Assembly (NCBI GenBank): GCA_024103385.1
Contig: JAGFIT010000009.1
Span: 62,001-126,000, forward strand
Direction: 5' to 3'
Source of the DNA: Vicingus serpentipes
Lineage (GTDB): Bacteria; Bacteroidota; Bacteroidia; Flavobacteriales_E; Vicingaceae
DNA: 64,000 nt
Below, one piece after another: positions 18,435 to 28,529 of this stretch. The notes below the pieces were generated by a model, which saw only the letters and a list, made by a program, of their open reading frames with translations, ran no database searches and was not told where the DNA came from. Position numbers and translations under genes: made by a program. The stretch's first letter is position 1. Each line of letters starts with the position of its first letter.

Positions 18435-19663
18435 ACCACAGGAAGATCATCTACAGTTTTAGAGTCTAAGGCATCCCTTAAACCATTTCCTACCAAAACA
18501 AAAGCCAGCACCATTAGTATTATAGAAATGCCCGGAAGAACTGCCAAATAAGCTTTACCTGTAATGATATAGCCTTTATGTTCAGCAATTATCTTTCCCC
18601 AAGTTGCTTGTGGAGGTTGAGCACCTATTCCTAAAAAGCTCAATCCAGCTTCAATTAAAATGGCAGCAGCAAAATTAATAGCAGAGATTACAATTACTGG
18701 ACCCAAAACATTAGGGATCATATGCTTAAAAATAATTCTAGTGTTATTAAACCCCAAAGCTCTCCCTGCTTCAACAAATTCTTTTTCTCTTAGACTCAGC
18801 ATCTGACCTCTAACTACCCTGGCAACTTCCACCCACATCGTTAAACCTACAGCTACAAAAACTTGCCAAACTCCTTTACCTAAAGCCATCGTAATTGCGA
18901 TAACTAACAATAAAGTAGGAATAGACCAAACTACATTAATAAACCACATCACGACATCATCTAACCATCCTCTATAATAACCTGCTAATGCTCCTAACGT
19001 AATACCGATAATCAATGAAATAAAAACTGATATAAAACCTACAAATAAAGATATCCAGGTACCAGCCATTAACCTACTCAATAAATCCCTACCGTATTTA
19101 TCCGTTCCTAGGTAATATTTTTTTGTGATAATATTATTGGCCTCAATCGTTTCTTTTAATTCCGCAATACTAATATGTTCCTTTCCTTCTCTTGTATAGA
19201 AATCTAAAAAACCGTCTGATTGAATTACCTCATTATGATCTAAAGAAAAAACAATATTGGCCAAATTGTATTTTATAATTTGACCATTGTTAATATCGCT
19301 CCCTGTATACTTTTCAACTACTAAATTATCCCCTTCAAAACTATAATCGTAAATAGGTATAGTAATATATTCACTTTCCGTTCCGTCAATAATAGCATCC
19401 CAAAAACTAGTTGGCTTTAACTCTTCGTTTTTTCTGATTTTTAATAACTCTATTGTAAATCCTGGTTTTTGAGTGGTAATTTCCAAAATTTGATCATTAG
19501 CCCTTGGAGTTCCATCAGGGCGAATAAAAGGACCTAAAAAAGCTATTAACGCTGCTAATCCAATTAAAAACACACCAAATAGTGCTAGTTTATTTCTTTT
19601 TAATCGGAACCAAGCAAGCTGTGAAAGCGATTTTGAATGTATTTCTTCTCCATTTTTACTCAT
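18431..19663 (-). CDS. Peptide/nickel-type ABC transporter permease (OppC/DppC-like)
   Basis: A 410-residue permease of the binding-protein-dependent family. It has an N-terminal OppC_N segment (about 15-50), then five membrane helices. The EAA loop is visible as EAGRALGFNNTRIIFKHMIP (about 296-315). Between TM1 and the GTDKYGRDLLSRL motif lies an unusually long hydrophilic stretch of roughly 110 residues (about 55-170), longer than in E. coli OppC. No OppA, OppB or ATPase gene is adjacent, so the rest of the transporter is encoded elsewhere. Its start overlaps the GT2 gene's end by eight bases. Confidence 0.9.
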   Translation of the reverse strand: MSKNGEEIHSKSLSQLAWFRLKRNKLALFGVFLIGLAALIAFLGPFIRPDGTPRANDQILEITTQKPGFTIELLKIRKNEELKPTSFWDAIIDGTESEYITIPIYDYSFEGDNLVVEKYTGSDINNGQIIKYNLANIVFSLDHNEVIQSDGFLDFYTREGKEHISIAELKETIEANNIITKKYYLGTDKYGRDLLSRLMAGTWISLFVGFISVFISLIIGITLGALAGYYRGWLDDVVMWFINVVWSIPTLLLVIAITMALGKGVWQVFVAVGLTMWVEVARVVRGQMLSLREKEFVEAGRALGFNNTRIIFKHMIPNVLGPVIVISAINFAAAILIEAGLSFLGIGAQPPQATWGKIIAEHKGYIITGKAYLAVLPGISIILMVLAFVLVGNGLRDALDSKTVDDLPVV

Positions 19664-20777
19664 TAAATATTCGATCCTTCCATTTAAATTTATAAAACTT
19701 TGAAACTAACCCAATCAACACAATATAAATTGGATAAAAAATTTGCACTGGAATAAAGTACAATAACCTTTTTCTTTTATCAAAAAAGGAAGATAACAAA
19801 AATAATAATATAAAATCAATCGACCATTTACTCATTATAAGGATTATATCTGTAAACCTCATTTCTTCGACAAAAAGCATTTCTCCATAGATGAAAAGAA
19901 TGATTAAATTTTGAAAAAAGACAAGCATACTAAAAAGTAACATTAGTTTATCTTTATAATGACTTGCTTTAGATGCCCATCTCATTCGTTGATGAAAAAA
20001 TTCATTCCACGATTTTTTCGAATCCGTTTTTACTATAAATTCTTTATTCAATACCCCTAATATTTGTTGTTGTTGTGACTTAAACTTTTCTAACAGAAAA
20101 ATATCGTCTCCAGAAGGCGTTTCATAATTATCATACCCACCAACTTTGTGGTAAACCTCTCTGAGGTAACTTAAATTGGCTCCATTGTTTAATACCGGTT
20201 GTTGATGGTAAGCTAAACCAAATGTCACTCCTTGCATCGCGCACATATCTAAAAACTGAAAAGCACCTAAAAAATCTTTCTCATCCAAAAAGGTAACTGG
20301 TCCTAATAACATAGAAGTTGGATATTTTAAATTATTTCCAATAATTTTTAACCAATTTTCAGGAAGCACACAATCTGCATCTGTTGTAGCAATGATAGAA
20401 TATTTCGCATATTTTATTCCCTGTTTTAATGCTTCCTTTTTAGAAAGCCGATCTGTTAATTGGTGTAGTGTAATAAAATGTGTAGTATCCTTAATTATTT
20501 CCTCAACAATTAATATTGTATCATCTGTAGAATGGTCATCAACAACAATTATTTCAAAATTATTCTTATCGTAGTTTTGATGAATTAAAGATTTTATGCA
20601 TTTGGCAATATTTTCTGATTCATTTCTTGCTGCTATTATTATACTAATCTTTTGTTCAGCATCATTACTATTATTAACCGATTTCTTTTTTAATTGAATA
20701 AATCCATAAATAATATACAGCAAAGATGCAATGTACAGTAGTAACACAAAAATGATGATGTATAACAAATAAGTCAT
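19656..20777 (-). CDS. Processive family 2 glycosyltransferase
   Basis: A 373-residue membrane GT2. One N-terminal helix (about 1-26) is followed by the GT-A domain with IIIAARNESENI, VVDDHSTDD (about 78-86), the TDADC metal motif (about 130-134), GDDIFLLEKF and the QRMRWASK (QxxRW) motif. Two or more C-terminal membrane segments follow. The QxxRW signature suggests repeated sugar additions, as in cellulose/hyaluronan-type or glycolipid transferases; the product cannot be predicted. It overlaps the flippase-like gene by four bases (ATGA) upstream and the permease by eight bases downstream. Confidence 0.92.
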   Translation of the reverse strand: MTYLLYIIIFVLLLYIASLLYIIYGFIQLKKKSVNNSNDAEQKISIIIAARNESENIAKCIKSLIHQNYDKNNFEIIVVDDHSTDDTILIVEEIIKDTTHFITLHQLTDRLSKKEALKQGIKYAKYSIIATTDADCVLPENWLKIIGNNLKYPTSMLLGPVTFLDEKDFLGAFQFLDMCAMQGVTFGLAYHQQPVLNNGANLSYLREVYHKVGGYDNYETPSGDDIFLLEKFKSQQQQILGVLNKEFIVKTDSKKSWNEFFHQRMRWASKASHYKDKLMLLFSMLVFFQNLIILFIYGEMLFVEEMRFTDIILIMSKWSIDFILLFLLSSFFDKRKRLLYFIPVQIFYPIYIVLIGLVSKFYKFKWKDRIFNE

Positions 20778-21727
20778 TTTTCTTGAAAAATAATTAACTT
20801 TTTCATAAAAAATAATCCTATTAACGCAGGAGTTGCTACATTAATTAGCCACAACAAAACAGATGAAAAAACTATTGCTATTTCATTATTGGTAATTATA
20901 CCAAAAACCAAAAGCGCAACAGAACCTCTTACCCCAATCTCTGAAATTAATAGTGTCGGTACCAGGGAGGTTACCATAAAACATAACGGAATTAATAAAA
21001 CAGCGTTGTACGAATTAAAATTAACCCCAAACGCTAGCAAGATTAAATAGTATTGAAGAGAAAAAAGGAAATACCTCAATCCACTCAAAAAAAGAATATA
21101 GAGTAGTTGTTTAGAAGTAAAGTCTTGTAGTCCATCCAACCATTTTTTATTTCTTAAATAAGGTATCTTATAAAAAAATGCTTTAAGAGGTTGATGTAAA
21201 AAATAAGCCAACAACAATAAAACAGTAATTAACAACAACCCTACCTTAACGTATATAGAATTGAGATGAAGCTGATATAACTCTATAGTAAAAAATACAG
21301 CTATCGTCCCTAAAATAAAAGTAATTATTAGCTGACTGAAAGCTCCTATTGCCGTTTTTAGAATTGCTGAAGAAAAATGATCTTTGTTATTGAGTAGTAA
21401 AACTCTGCCTGGTATTTCTCCTATTCTATTAGGAGTAATAATTCCTATAGTAATTGCTGTAATTGTTAACTTAAATGCGGTAAAAAAAGAAATATTTTCA
21501 ATACCATTCATTAAAAACCGCCACTTATATGCTTCCATTCCCCAATTAAAAAATAACAACAGAAATGCTATAATGATATAGTGGATATGGGAAACCTGAA
21601 ATAATTGGAAATAGAGTGGGTTGACAAAATCGTCTTTTATCTTGTATAGAATTAAAATTAAAGCCGCAACGCCTATCAATAATCTCAATAGTAAATTAAT
21701 ATATTTGTATAAGAGTGGTTTATTCAA
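20774..21727 (-). CDS. Lysylphosphatidylglycerol synthase/flippase-like membrane protein
   Basis: A 317-residue integral membrane protein with about 8 hydrophobic helices from residue 12 to the C-terminus. It resembles the UPF0104/LPG synthase TM-region family (MprF N-terminal, AglD-like), with ITPNRIGEIPGRVLLL and LLISEIGVRGSVALLVFG as typical segments. MprF-type domains flip or synthesise charged lipids, and AglD-like ones work in glycan assembly. No aminoacyltransferase domain is present. The overlap with the GT2 gene suggests that the two cooperate in lipid-linked sugar or glycolipid export. This is an inference from gene order only. Confidence 0.85.
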   Translation of the reverse strand: MNKPLLYKYINLLLRLLIGVAALILILYKIKDDFVNPLYFQLFQVSHIHYIIIAFLLLFFNWGMEAYKWRFLMNGIENISFFTAFKLTITAITIGIITPNRIGEIPGRVLLLNNKDHFSSAILKTAIGAFSQLIITFILGTIAVFFTIELYQLHLNSIYVKVGLLLITVLLLLAYFLHQPLKAFFYKIPYLRNKKWLDGLQDFTSKQLLYILFLSGLRYFLFSLQYYLILLAFGVNFNSYNAVLLIPLCFMVTSLVPTLLISEIGVRGSVALLVFGIITNNEIAIVFSSVLLWLINVATPALIGLFFMKKLIIFQEK

Positions 21728-21777
21728 CAGTTATGTTCAATTAAATTCCTTACATTTAGTTAGCAATAAGTTTTATA

Positions 21778-22335
21778 GTGATTAAAGATAAAATAATATT
21801 AGGAATTGACCCTGGCACAACTGTAATGGGTTACGGGATTATTAAAATCACTAACAATAAAATGGAGCTTTTAGCCATGGGTGCCATAGAGTTACATAAA
21901 TTGAGTACACACTTCTTAAAATTAAAAAAAATATTCGAACGCACATCCTACCTTATTAATGAGTATAAACCTGATGAAATGGCAATTGAAGCTCCTTTTA
22001 TGGGTAAAAATGCTCAATCTATGTTAAAGTTAGGAAGAGCTCAAGGGGTTTCCATATCTTCCGCGCTATCCAAAGATATTCCGGTAAGTGAGTATGCTCC
22101 AAAAAAAATAAAACAATCTATTACGGGAAGTGGGACAGCATCTAAAGAACAAGTTGCAGGAATGTTAGTTAGTATTTTAAAACTAAAATCCATTCCAAAA
22201 CATTTAGATGCAACTGATGGATTAGCTGTTGCAGTTTGTCATTATTTTCAGGGTGGAAAAATTGCTTCTGATCAATCTTACTCAGGATGGAAAGCTTTTA
22301 TTAAAGAAAATCCTCAACGAAAAAAATCTTCTTAA
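21778..22335 (+). CDS. ruvC: Crossover junction endodeoxyribonuclease RuvC
   Basis: Resolves Holliday junctions as a dimer with RuvAB. The 185-residue product starts at GTG (21778), giving MIKDKIILGIDPGTTVMGYG. The catalytic acids are D11 in GIDPGTT, the Glu in MAIEAPFMGKN (about 66-76) and Asp in ATDGLAVAVCHY near 146. The C-terminal tail is basic. The length is as usual (about 170-190). ruvA and ruvB are not in this window. Its convergent neighbour is the HIT gene, with a 15-base gap. Confidence 0.97.
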   Translation: MIKDKIILGIDPGTTVMGYGIIKITNNKMELLAMGAIELHKLSTHFLKLKKIFERTSYLINEYKPDEMAIEAPFMGKNAQSMLKLGRAQGVSISSALSKDIPVSEYAPKKIKQSITGSGTASKEQVAGMLVSILKLKSIPKHLDATDGLAVAVCHYFQGGKIASDQSYSGWKAFIKENPQRKKSS

Positions 22336-22350
22336 TTTTTAACCCCCAAA

Positions 22351-22740
22351 TTAATTTTTTAAAATTGCTTTTTGAATCTGAAGGAATTCTTCTTCAGTTA
22401 ATTTCATTTTAGGTAGAGAAAAGTTAATATCCTGAACACTATTAATGGGCACCAAGTGGATATGAGCATGAGGCACTTCTAATCCAATTACTGCAATTCC
22501 TATCCTTTCACAAGCAATTGCTTGTTCAACCTTAGCAGCAACTTGTTTAGCAAAACTCCAGAATTCATTGTAAGTGGTAGCATCTAAATCAAATATATAG
22601 TCAACTTGTTTTTTAGGAACAACTAATGTGTGCCCTTTCACTAGTGGGAAAACATCCAAAAAGGCAATAAAGTTATCATTCTCTTCAATGATATATGAAG
22701 GTATTTCTTTATTGATGATTTTAGTAAAAATAGAGTCCAC
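22351..22740 (-). CDS. HIT-family (histidine triad) nucleotide hydrolase
   Basis: A 129-residue Hint-like protein (HIT superfamily). It shows IFTKIINKEIPSYIIEEND near the N-terminus and the histidine triad HAHIHLVP (about 90-97). Members hydrolyse adenosine 5'-phosphoramidates and similar nucleotides. It lies two bases downstream of greA on the same strand, so both are likely cotranscribed. Confidence 0.95.
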   Translation of the reverse strand: MDSIFTKIINKEIPSYIIEENDNFIAFLDVFPLVKGHTLVVPKKQVDYIFDLDATTYNEFWSFAKQVAAKVEQAIACERIGIAVIGLEVPHAHIHLVPINSVQDINFSLPKMKLTEEEFLQIQKAILKN

Positions 22741-22742
22741 GG

Positions 22743-23216
22743 TTACCTTGAAATTTCAATTACTTCAAACTTCATGATACCTGTTGGTACTTTAATTTCA
22801 GCGATATCTCCAACAGATTTCCCTAATAAGCCTTCTCCTATAGGAGAATCAACAGATATCTTTTTAGACTTTAAGTCTGCTTCTTTCTCTGAAACAAGTG
22901 TATACTCCGTAATTGCTCCATTAGCAACATTCTTAATTTTAATTTTTGATAAAATTAATGCTTTGGAAGTATCCAATTGAGATTCATCTACTACTCTTGC
23001 ATTAGCTAGGGCATTTTCTAATTTAGTTATTTTTAACTCTAATAATCCTTGAGCTTCTTTTGCTGCATCATATTCAGCATTTTCCGATAAATCTCCTTTA
23101 TCTCTTGCTTCAGCTATTTGAGCAGAGATTAAGCCTCGTTCTACATTTTTCATGTAGTCCAATTCTTCATTTAATTTTTTTAATCCTTCTTCTGTGTAGT
23201 AATTAACTTGTGACAT
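22743..23216 (-). CDS. greA: Transcription elongation factor GreA
   Basis: Binds backtracked RNA polymerase through the secondary channel and triggers transcript cleavage. The 157-residue protein has an N-terminal antiparallel coiled coil (1-75) whose tip reads ARDKGDLSENAEYDAAKE with the conserved DxSEN acids. The C-terminal FKBP-like domain contains SPIGEGLLGKSVGDIAEI. The length is normal. The HIT gene follows after two bases. Confidence 0.97.
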   Translation of the reverse strand: MSQVNYYTEEGLKKLNEELDYMKNVERGLISAQIAEARDKGDLSENAEYDAAKEAQGLLELKITKLENALANARVVDESQLDTSKALILSKIKIKNVANGAITEYTLVSEKEADLKSKKISVDSPIGEGLLGKSVGDIAEIKVPTGIMKFEVIEISR

Positions 23217-23238
23217 AACTGCTCGTTTTAAAAGCGAA

Positions 23239-23265
23239 AAGAGAACTCTAGGAAAGAGCTCTCTT
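23239..23265 (-). terminator. Terminator downstream of the surface operon
   Basis: On the minus strand AAGAGAGCTC pairs with GAGTTCTCTT (one mismatch) across a 7-base loop, followed by a T-rich tract. It lies about 30 bases after the stop of the PorV-like gene at 23294 and before greA's start. This suits a transcription stop for the TonB-giant-PorV cluster. Confidence 0.65.
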
Positions 23266-23293
23266 AATTCTGGGGTAATATTAATATCTTATT

Positions 23294-24382
23294 TTATAAA
23301 TCCAATCGAATACCTATACTGTGTGTTCCATCAAAACTTTCAGTACTTTGATAAGCGTAGTGCAACCCAAAAGTACTTCCACTTTTACCTAAAGGCGCTA
23401 CAAAAGAAACTCCAAAAGCAGGACCTGTATAAGCTGATGTCCGTTTTTCAGCATCAAACCAAGTTCTTTGCTCTAAAACATAACCACCTCTCAACATAAA
23501 CATTGATCGAAAAGCATATTCTAAACCAACTCTATACTGGTCTTTTGTAAAAGAATTAGAGGTGAAATTACCAGCTAAAGTTAGTCTATGATCAGCAGAA
23601 ATTTCTGAAGATGCTGAATCAACCTTAGGCGCAATATAAAAATCATACGACATTCCTATATTCAATAAGGAAGGTAATTGATAAGGCGTAGAACGGTGAT
23701 CTTGGGTTGATGAAACATCGAATCCTGCATTATCATTAGTTGCTGTAAAAGATAAACCATCTCCAGAAGCTTTCATCGTAGGTCCTACATTTTTTAAAGC
23801 TATACCGAATTTAACTTGATCATTTTCTCCAGTGATGTAACGAATACCTGCATCAAAAGCAAACCCTCTACTAGAAACATTAGAAATAGACTCACTAATT
23901 ATTTTAACCGATAAACCTCCATATATACTGTTTGAGAAAGCTTTAGCATATCCAAAATCTAAGTTCATCACACTTGGAGAAAAAGTTCCTATTCCCCCTT
24001 CAGGTTTGTCAACTTCAGTAATATCAATTTCGCCAAAACTCATTGACATAATACTTAATCCCATTACTCCTGTTTCCCCTACTCGCTGCGAAAAACCAAA
24101 CGAATTGATGCCAATATCACTTCCCACTAAATACCTTTTATGATTTACTAACACCTCTGTTTTTTTTGTGAAAGCCATCCCTGCAATATTTAAACTCATT
24201 GCCTCCAAACCTGTAACAGATGCTGTATTTGCCCCACCAAAACCAACGCTTCTTGTCCATGGGTTGATCAACATTTGAGGAGCTCCAGCTTCTCCTGCTC
24301 TATCCGGATTACCTCCAACTGCATTTAACGAGTAAATTAAAAATGCCGTAAACAGTGTTATTGATAATTTAATTTTTTTCAT
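23294..24382 (-). CDS. PorV/PorQ-like outer-membrane protein (surface cluster)
   Basis: A 362-residue protein with a signal peptide (about 1-23) and the family N-terminus (APQMLINPWTRSVGFGGAN, then GLEAMSLNIAGMAFTKKTEV). The repeated amphipathic strands and FGLHYAYQS end fit a FadL-like 14-strand barrel. PorV-type proteins bind T9SS cargo CTDs at the outer membrane. It follows the giant T9SS-like cargo gene by 34 bases and is probably in its operon, suggesting it may handle that protein. The function of paralogues is often unknown. This is one of two such genes in the window. Confidence 0.78.
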   Translation of the reverse strand: MKKIKLSITLFTAFLIYSLNAVGGNPDRAGEAGAPQMLINPWTRSVGFGGANTASVTGLEAMSLNIAGMAFTKKTEVLVNHKRYLVGSDIGINSFGFSQRVGETGVMGLSIMSMSFGEIDITEVDKPEGGIGTFSPSVMNLDFGYAKAFSNSIYGGLSVKIISESISNVSSRGFAFDAGIRYITGENDQVKFGIALKNVGPTMKASGDGLSFTATNDNAGFDVSSTQDHRSTPYQLPSLLNIGMSYDFYIAPKVDSASSEISADHRLTLAGNFTSNSFTKDQYRVGLEYAFRSMFMLRGGYVLEQRTWFDAEKRTSAYTGPAFGVSFVAPLGKSGSTFGLHYAYQSTESFDGTHSIGIRLDL

Positions 24383-24416
24383 ATTCAGAAATTATATTGT
24401 AATTAATATCTCGTTT

Positions 24417-27400
24417 TTAAAGACCATTCAAATCAGTTGGTTTCATCACTCCAAACCATTTCAAGGTTCTTTCTCCTACACCTGGAACTTCCACATGAAT
24501 TAAATAAACCCCACTTGCTACAGGTATATCCACATGATTCTTTAAATCCCAATCCAGACTTGTTTTTTCTCCAGATTTTTCAAACCTTCTCATTAATGTA
24601 CCACTAAGATTATAAATAGAAATGGTACATTCTTCTGGTAAATTAGTAATCTTTATTCTATTATCTAATTTAGCTGTTTCATATTCTGAATAAGCATAAT
24701 AAGGATTAGGAACAACATTAATCAGCAATAGAGCAGAATCCATTGCCATTCCATTATTGGTAATTACTTCAAATCCAGTCATATCAAACTCATACAATGG
24801 CAATCCTCCATTAGTTGTAGATGCTGTTGTAAAGCTTCTGTAAGGTTTCTCTACCCTTAATTTTACTCTAGCTGTTGTCTCTAGTAGAGTATTTCCAGAA
24901 TTTAACATAGGTATACCAGCCCATATACATGAATTCATTGCATACATTCTATTAATATCACTTGAAGCCATTTTTGCGTACAATGCTGCACATTCATCAT
25001 ATGCTGGGAAAAACGATGATGGTATAACTTTCCCTTCTCTAAACACATAAATATAGTGCTTTCCTCCCATTCTTAATTCTCCGTTTACACCCGAAAAATA
25101 AGTGGAAGTTGGGTTCCATTGCATATCTCGTCCATTTTCTCCCACCAACCAACTGTCTTCAGCAAAAGCAACATTTAAGCGTTGACCAGTTTCAACATTA
25201 ATGGCATAACCAGGAAACCACCCCATACCTGTTGTGCTCACCAAGTCTCCTTCAGCTGAGTTATATCCTGGATCTCCTGATTTTCTACCTGCCTTATCAA
25301 CGCTTGGAGATTGTCTTAAAAACAAATGTTTTTGACCTCCAACTGCTAAAGCCACATCATTTCTTGCTTCAAAAACCATACATCTACTCCATTTAGATTT
25401 ATCAGGTGTAAATACAATATCTACTGAAGCTACCGAGTCTAATACCGATTTTCTGACCGGATTTCCTGAAAATACATTCAACCCTACAGCATCTTGCATC
25501 GCTGGTTCACCAGGTACGGTACCTCCCAGTTTTACATAAGATACCAAATGAAATGGTGCCCATGTTCCATTAAGCAATCCTTCAAAATCTTGATTAGGAT
25601 CATCAAAAACTGGTTCAAAATTATCGTTGTATAAACTTTGATTGGTACCCACGTCAAATACTGATGTACCAGATCTAATCCAATTTGCATCAGTTTGTCC
25701 TTCCCGGTCACTAAAGCCTGTCAACCAAGGCTTTGATGGATCATCAAATTCCATAGTTGCTTCTAATGCTCCATTTCCTAATTCTTTATTAACTCCTGGA
25801 TCATCTACTTGTTTAATAGATACAGATATTCCATAATCTAAAAACAATTGTTCGCTTTCCACTTCTATTGTCTGATCAGCACTAATCGTTTTACCATCAG
25901 GTGTTTCTAGTAACCAATAAGCGTCAGTCAAATTACCAGAGGTAATGGTATCTTGAAAACGTACTCTGAATTTTCCAGCCTTTACATTTAGAGGATCCAC
26001 CACCTTTACTTGAATGGGTCCTTTTCCCTTTTTATAAGTTGGATAATCATAAAAATGATTAGTAGCTATTGCTGCTTCTGAAGCTTCTGTTAGATCCAAC
26101 CAATTGCCTCCATTTCCCTGACCTTCAATTCTAGTAATTTGAGGTTGGTCTCCATAAACAGACTGAGCCAACGTTCCTCCTTTTTCTGGTGAAGGATTAT
26201 GAGGTATTGCTGCAAAAGCAGTTATACCTGCTCCACTACCCATTTTTCTACTCCCAATATACGGTTTTTTCTGACCATCTAATTTTAATGGATCTAATGG
26301 ATCATAATGTTTGTATTCATTGTAACCATAAGCAATTGCAATGTAGTAGTAGGTTTTATGGTTAACTAACCTCGTATCCGTTCCTGAAGCAAATAAATCT
26401 GTGGTAAATCGGAAAGAATGACGAATACCTTCATCTGCCCCAGTTTCTGTTACCATTTCTTGAGGGACATTTGCTTTCATCACTTCATTATACTCATAAT
26501 TTACTAATTGCTTTACATTATCTTTAATATCAACTCGTGCTGCCAACCTTGATACGTTAGGATCATATACCTCTGATACAGTTACTGAACTGTTTTTCAC
26601 TTGAAATATCTGATATCCTTGAAATTTATAAACTCTCAAAGTGTCTTTATCATCTTTTGTCCCCTGCCATACTCCATCCAATGTATCAGGAATAGCAATA
26701 TCTGGGTTTAATAAACTATAACTCTCGTTGTAGTTGTTAGAACTAATGTTCGTATTGCTTAAATAAAGAATTAATTCTCTATCTAATTCTTGGAAAGTAA
26801 CATCTGGTGCATCAGGACCTTCGGCTACCTTGAAACAATTATCAAATAATGCTTGCGCCTTATCATCTGCCACTAATAATTTCTCTACCGAAGCAAACTC
26901 ATCACCAGTTGTTGCCCTTGCATAAACCACTCCAACTGTTAAGTCATTTACTGCTCCTGGTTCCAAAGTAAATGGTCCTGCTGATTCTAAAAATCGCCTA
27001 TCCTCAGGAAGATTTCCTTCACTTTTCTCTGACCAAGGAGAAGGAGTAGCTTGCCCTGCTATAGAAGGCGTACTCCAACCTACTGGATCAGAATCTCCTG
27101 GAAACAACAAGTCTGCAGGAATAGTACCCCCTGATGAAAAATGCCCTGTAGCTCCCCATACCATTTGAGAACCATCTCTCCATCTTCCTCTTAAATAATT
27201 GTAATGATCTAATGCCGTTTGAGGGTCACCCTGAACACTGGAAGCACTATTGTTATAATAAACAAATTTTTTCATCCCATAACGTTCATTATCAACTATA
27301 CCATCACCATACCCTATTCCTAATCCTCCGTATGGAATACCACTAGAATCAATTGCATCTTGCTTAATCAACGTTAATGGATTATCAATACCATCGTTAT

Positions 27401-28499
27401 CTGCAAAAGGACCTTCAAAAAAGTCAACCCCAATTGCTGGAGGAGTACTTCCATAACCCTTCGCATTTCCATTATCCTGATCATCGTTATCTCCATTGTA
27501 ACAATATCCTAATCCTCTGGAAGCATCACACCCTACGTAATCATCTTTAGACCCACCTAAATCAGCATCCACCCATTGTCCAAAATAAGTTTCTGTTAAC
27601 GTAAAGGTGGATCGATTTATCATTTCATAATTATAGAACGTCATACTATTTACTTCATCATTGGTCGCAAAAGCAAAGGCTTGCCCCCTTATTTCCATCC
27701 CTATAGAAGGTCCTTTGGATTCCGAATGCGTATTTCCTTTATCATTAAACACAAACCAAATGGTAGTATCTCCAAATAAACGAACATCTCTGGTTTTTCT
27801 ACAGTCAATATCCCCTATTAGGTCATACTTAGGATAATCCCCTCCTGATGGATTATAATGACCAGAACCATCAGCATCATAAAATGGAGCTAAATAATAA
27901 TCTTGTCCTAAACCGGGATCTCCATGCGCAGGCCACTCAGTAATCGCTTTAGGAATTACATAACCTGGAAATAAAGTTGCTTCTGTTCCAGCTGCCTTTG
28001 CTGCCTGATAACCTACAAACTCATTTACCATGGCTCGAGATACACCATAAAACCGATCATATTCTTCACAAACATCAGGAGTTATCTCAGCTGTTGTGGT
28101 ATTTAGCGGCCCAGGCCAAAAATCATTCCCGTCATTTCGAAAAGTAACTGCAGCTAGTTTTATTTGTCCATTCACATCCTGTCCTCCCATCCATAAAGCC
28201 CCAGCAAAAATAGCAGTATACCTAGGATCAGACTCGCTAACTCGTTTAGGCACTTCGTATAGCGCAATATTATTTGATCTGTCCATCCACATACTCCCTC
28301 CAGTTCCTTCTACACGAGTTCGTACATTATTTAAATCCAATGTTGATTTTGCCGTTGCTGATGCACAACCAGCAGTAGGTGTAGGATTTTTCGCCTTTTT
28401 CTTTAGCGATTCATTTTCCCTTGAAAACAAATTAATTGTAGCTAAAATTGCCATTAACAACAATGTAACTTTTCCTTTCATATTTTTTATATTTTGCAT
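24417..28499 (-). CDS. Giant secreted protein with T9SS-like C-terminal sorting domain
   Basis: A 1360-residue exported protein. A hydrophobic signal (about 8-26) is followed by a long Asp/Gly/Asn-rich, beta-structured body and a C-terminal region of about 90 residues. The motifs VVPNPYYAYSEYE, CTISIYNLSGTLMRRF and VASGVYLIHVEVPG are typical of T9SS type A sorting domains. I see no enzyme motif. The chain ends in MKPTDLNGL instead of the usual short basic/hydrophobic end. The start could also be the Met at 28481, seven codons in. It lies between a TonB receptor (30-base gap) and a PorV-like gene, and is probably surface-anchored or released. Confidence 0.78.
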   Translation of the reverse strand: MQNIKNMKGKVTLLLMAILATINLFSRENESLKKKAKNPTPTAGCASATAKSTLDLNNVRTRVEGTGGSMWMDRSNNIALYEVPKRVSESDPRYTAIFAGALWMGGQDVNGQIKLAAVTFRNDGNDFWPGPLNTTTAEITPDVCEEYDRFYGVSRAMVNEFVGYQAAKAAGTEATLFPGYVIPKAITEWPAHGDPGLGQDYYLAPFYDADGSGHYNPSGGDYPKYDLIGDIDCRKTRDVRLFGDTTIWFVFNDKGNTHSESKGPSIGMEIRGQAFAFATNDEVNSMTFYNYEMINRSTFTLTETYFGQWVDADLGGSKDDYVGCDASRGLGYCYNGDNDDQDNGNAKGYGSTPPAIGVDFFEGPFADNDGIDNPLTLIKQDAIDSSGIPYGGLGIGYGDGIVDNERYGMKKFVYYNNSASSVQGDPQTALDHYNYLRGRWRDGSQMVWGATGHFSSGGTIPADLLFPGDSDPVGWSTPSIAGQATPSPWSEKSEGNLPEDRRFLESAGPFTLEPGAVNDLTVGVVYARATTGDEFASVEKLLVADDKAQALFDNCFKVAEGPDAPDVTFQELDRELILYLSNTNISSNNYNESYSLLNPDIAIPDTLDGVWQGTKDDKDTLRVYKFQGYQIFQVKNSSVTVSEVYDPNVSRLAARVDIKDNVKQLVNYEYNEVMKANVPQEMVTETGADEGIRHSFRFTTDLFASGTDTRLVNHKTYYYIAIAYGYNEYKHYDPLDPLKLDGQKKPYIGSRKMGSGAGITAFAAIPHNPSPEKGGTLAQSVYGDQPQITRIEGQGNGGNWLDLTEASEAAIATNHFYDYPTYKKGKGPIQVKVVDPLNVKAGKFRVRFQDTITSGNLTDAYWLLETPDGKTISADQTIEVESEQLFLDYGISVSIKQVDDPGVNKELGNGALEATMEFDDPSKPWLTGFSDREGQTDANWIRSGTSVFDVGTNQSLYNDNFEPVFDDPNQDFEGLLNGTWAPFHLVSYVKLGGTVPGEPAMQDAVGLNVFSGNPVRKSVLDSVASVDIVFTPDKSKWSRCMVFEARNDVALAVGGQKHLFLRQSPSVDKAGRKSGDPGYNSAEGDLVSTTGMGWFPGYAINVETGQRLNVAFAEDSWLVGENGRDMQWNPTSTYFSGVNGELRMGGKHYIYVFREGKVIPSSFFPAYDECAALYAKMASSDINRMYAMNSCIWAGIPMLNSGNTLLETTARVKLRVEKPYRSFTTASTTNGGLPLYEFDMTGFEVITNNGMAMDSALLLINVVPNPYYAYSEYETAKLDNRIKITNLPEECTISIYNLSGTLMRRFEKSGEKTSLDWDLKNHVDIPVASGVYLIHVEVPGVGERTLKWFGVMKPTDLNGL

Positions 28500-28529
28500 A
28501 CGTTATCTATTTCTTAAAAACTATCTAGT

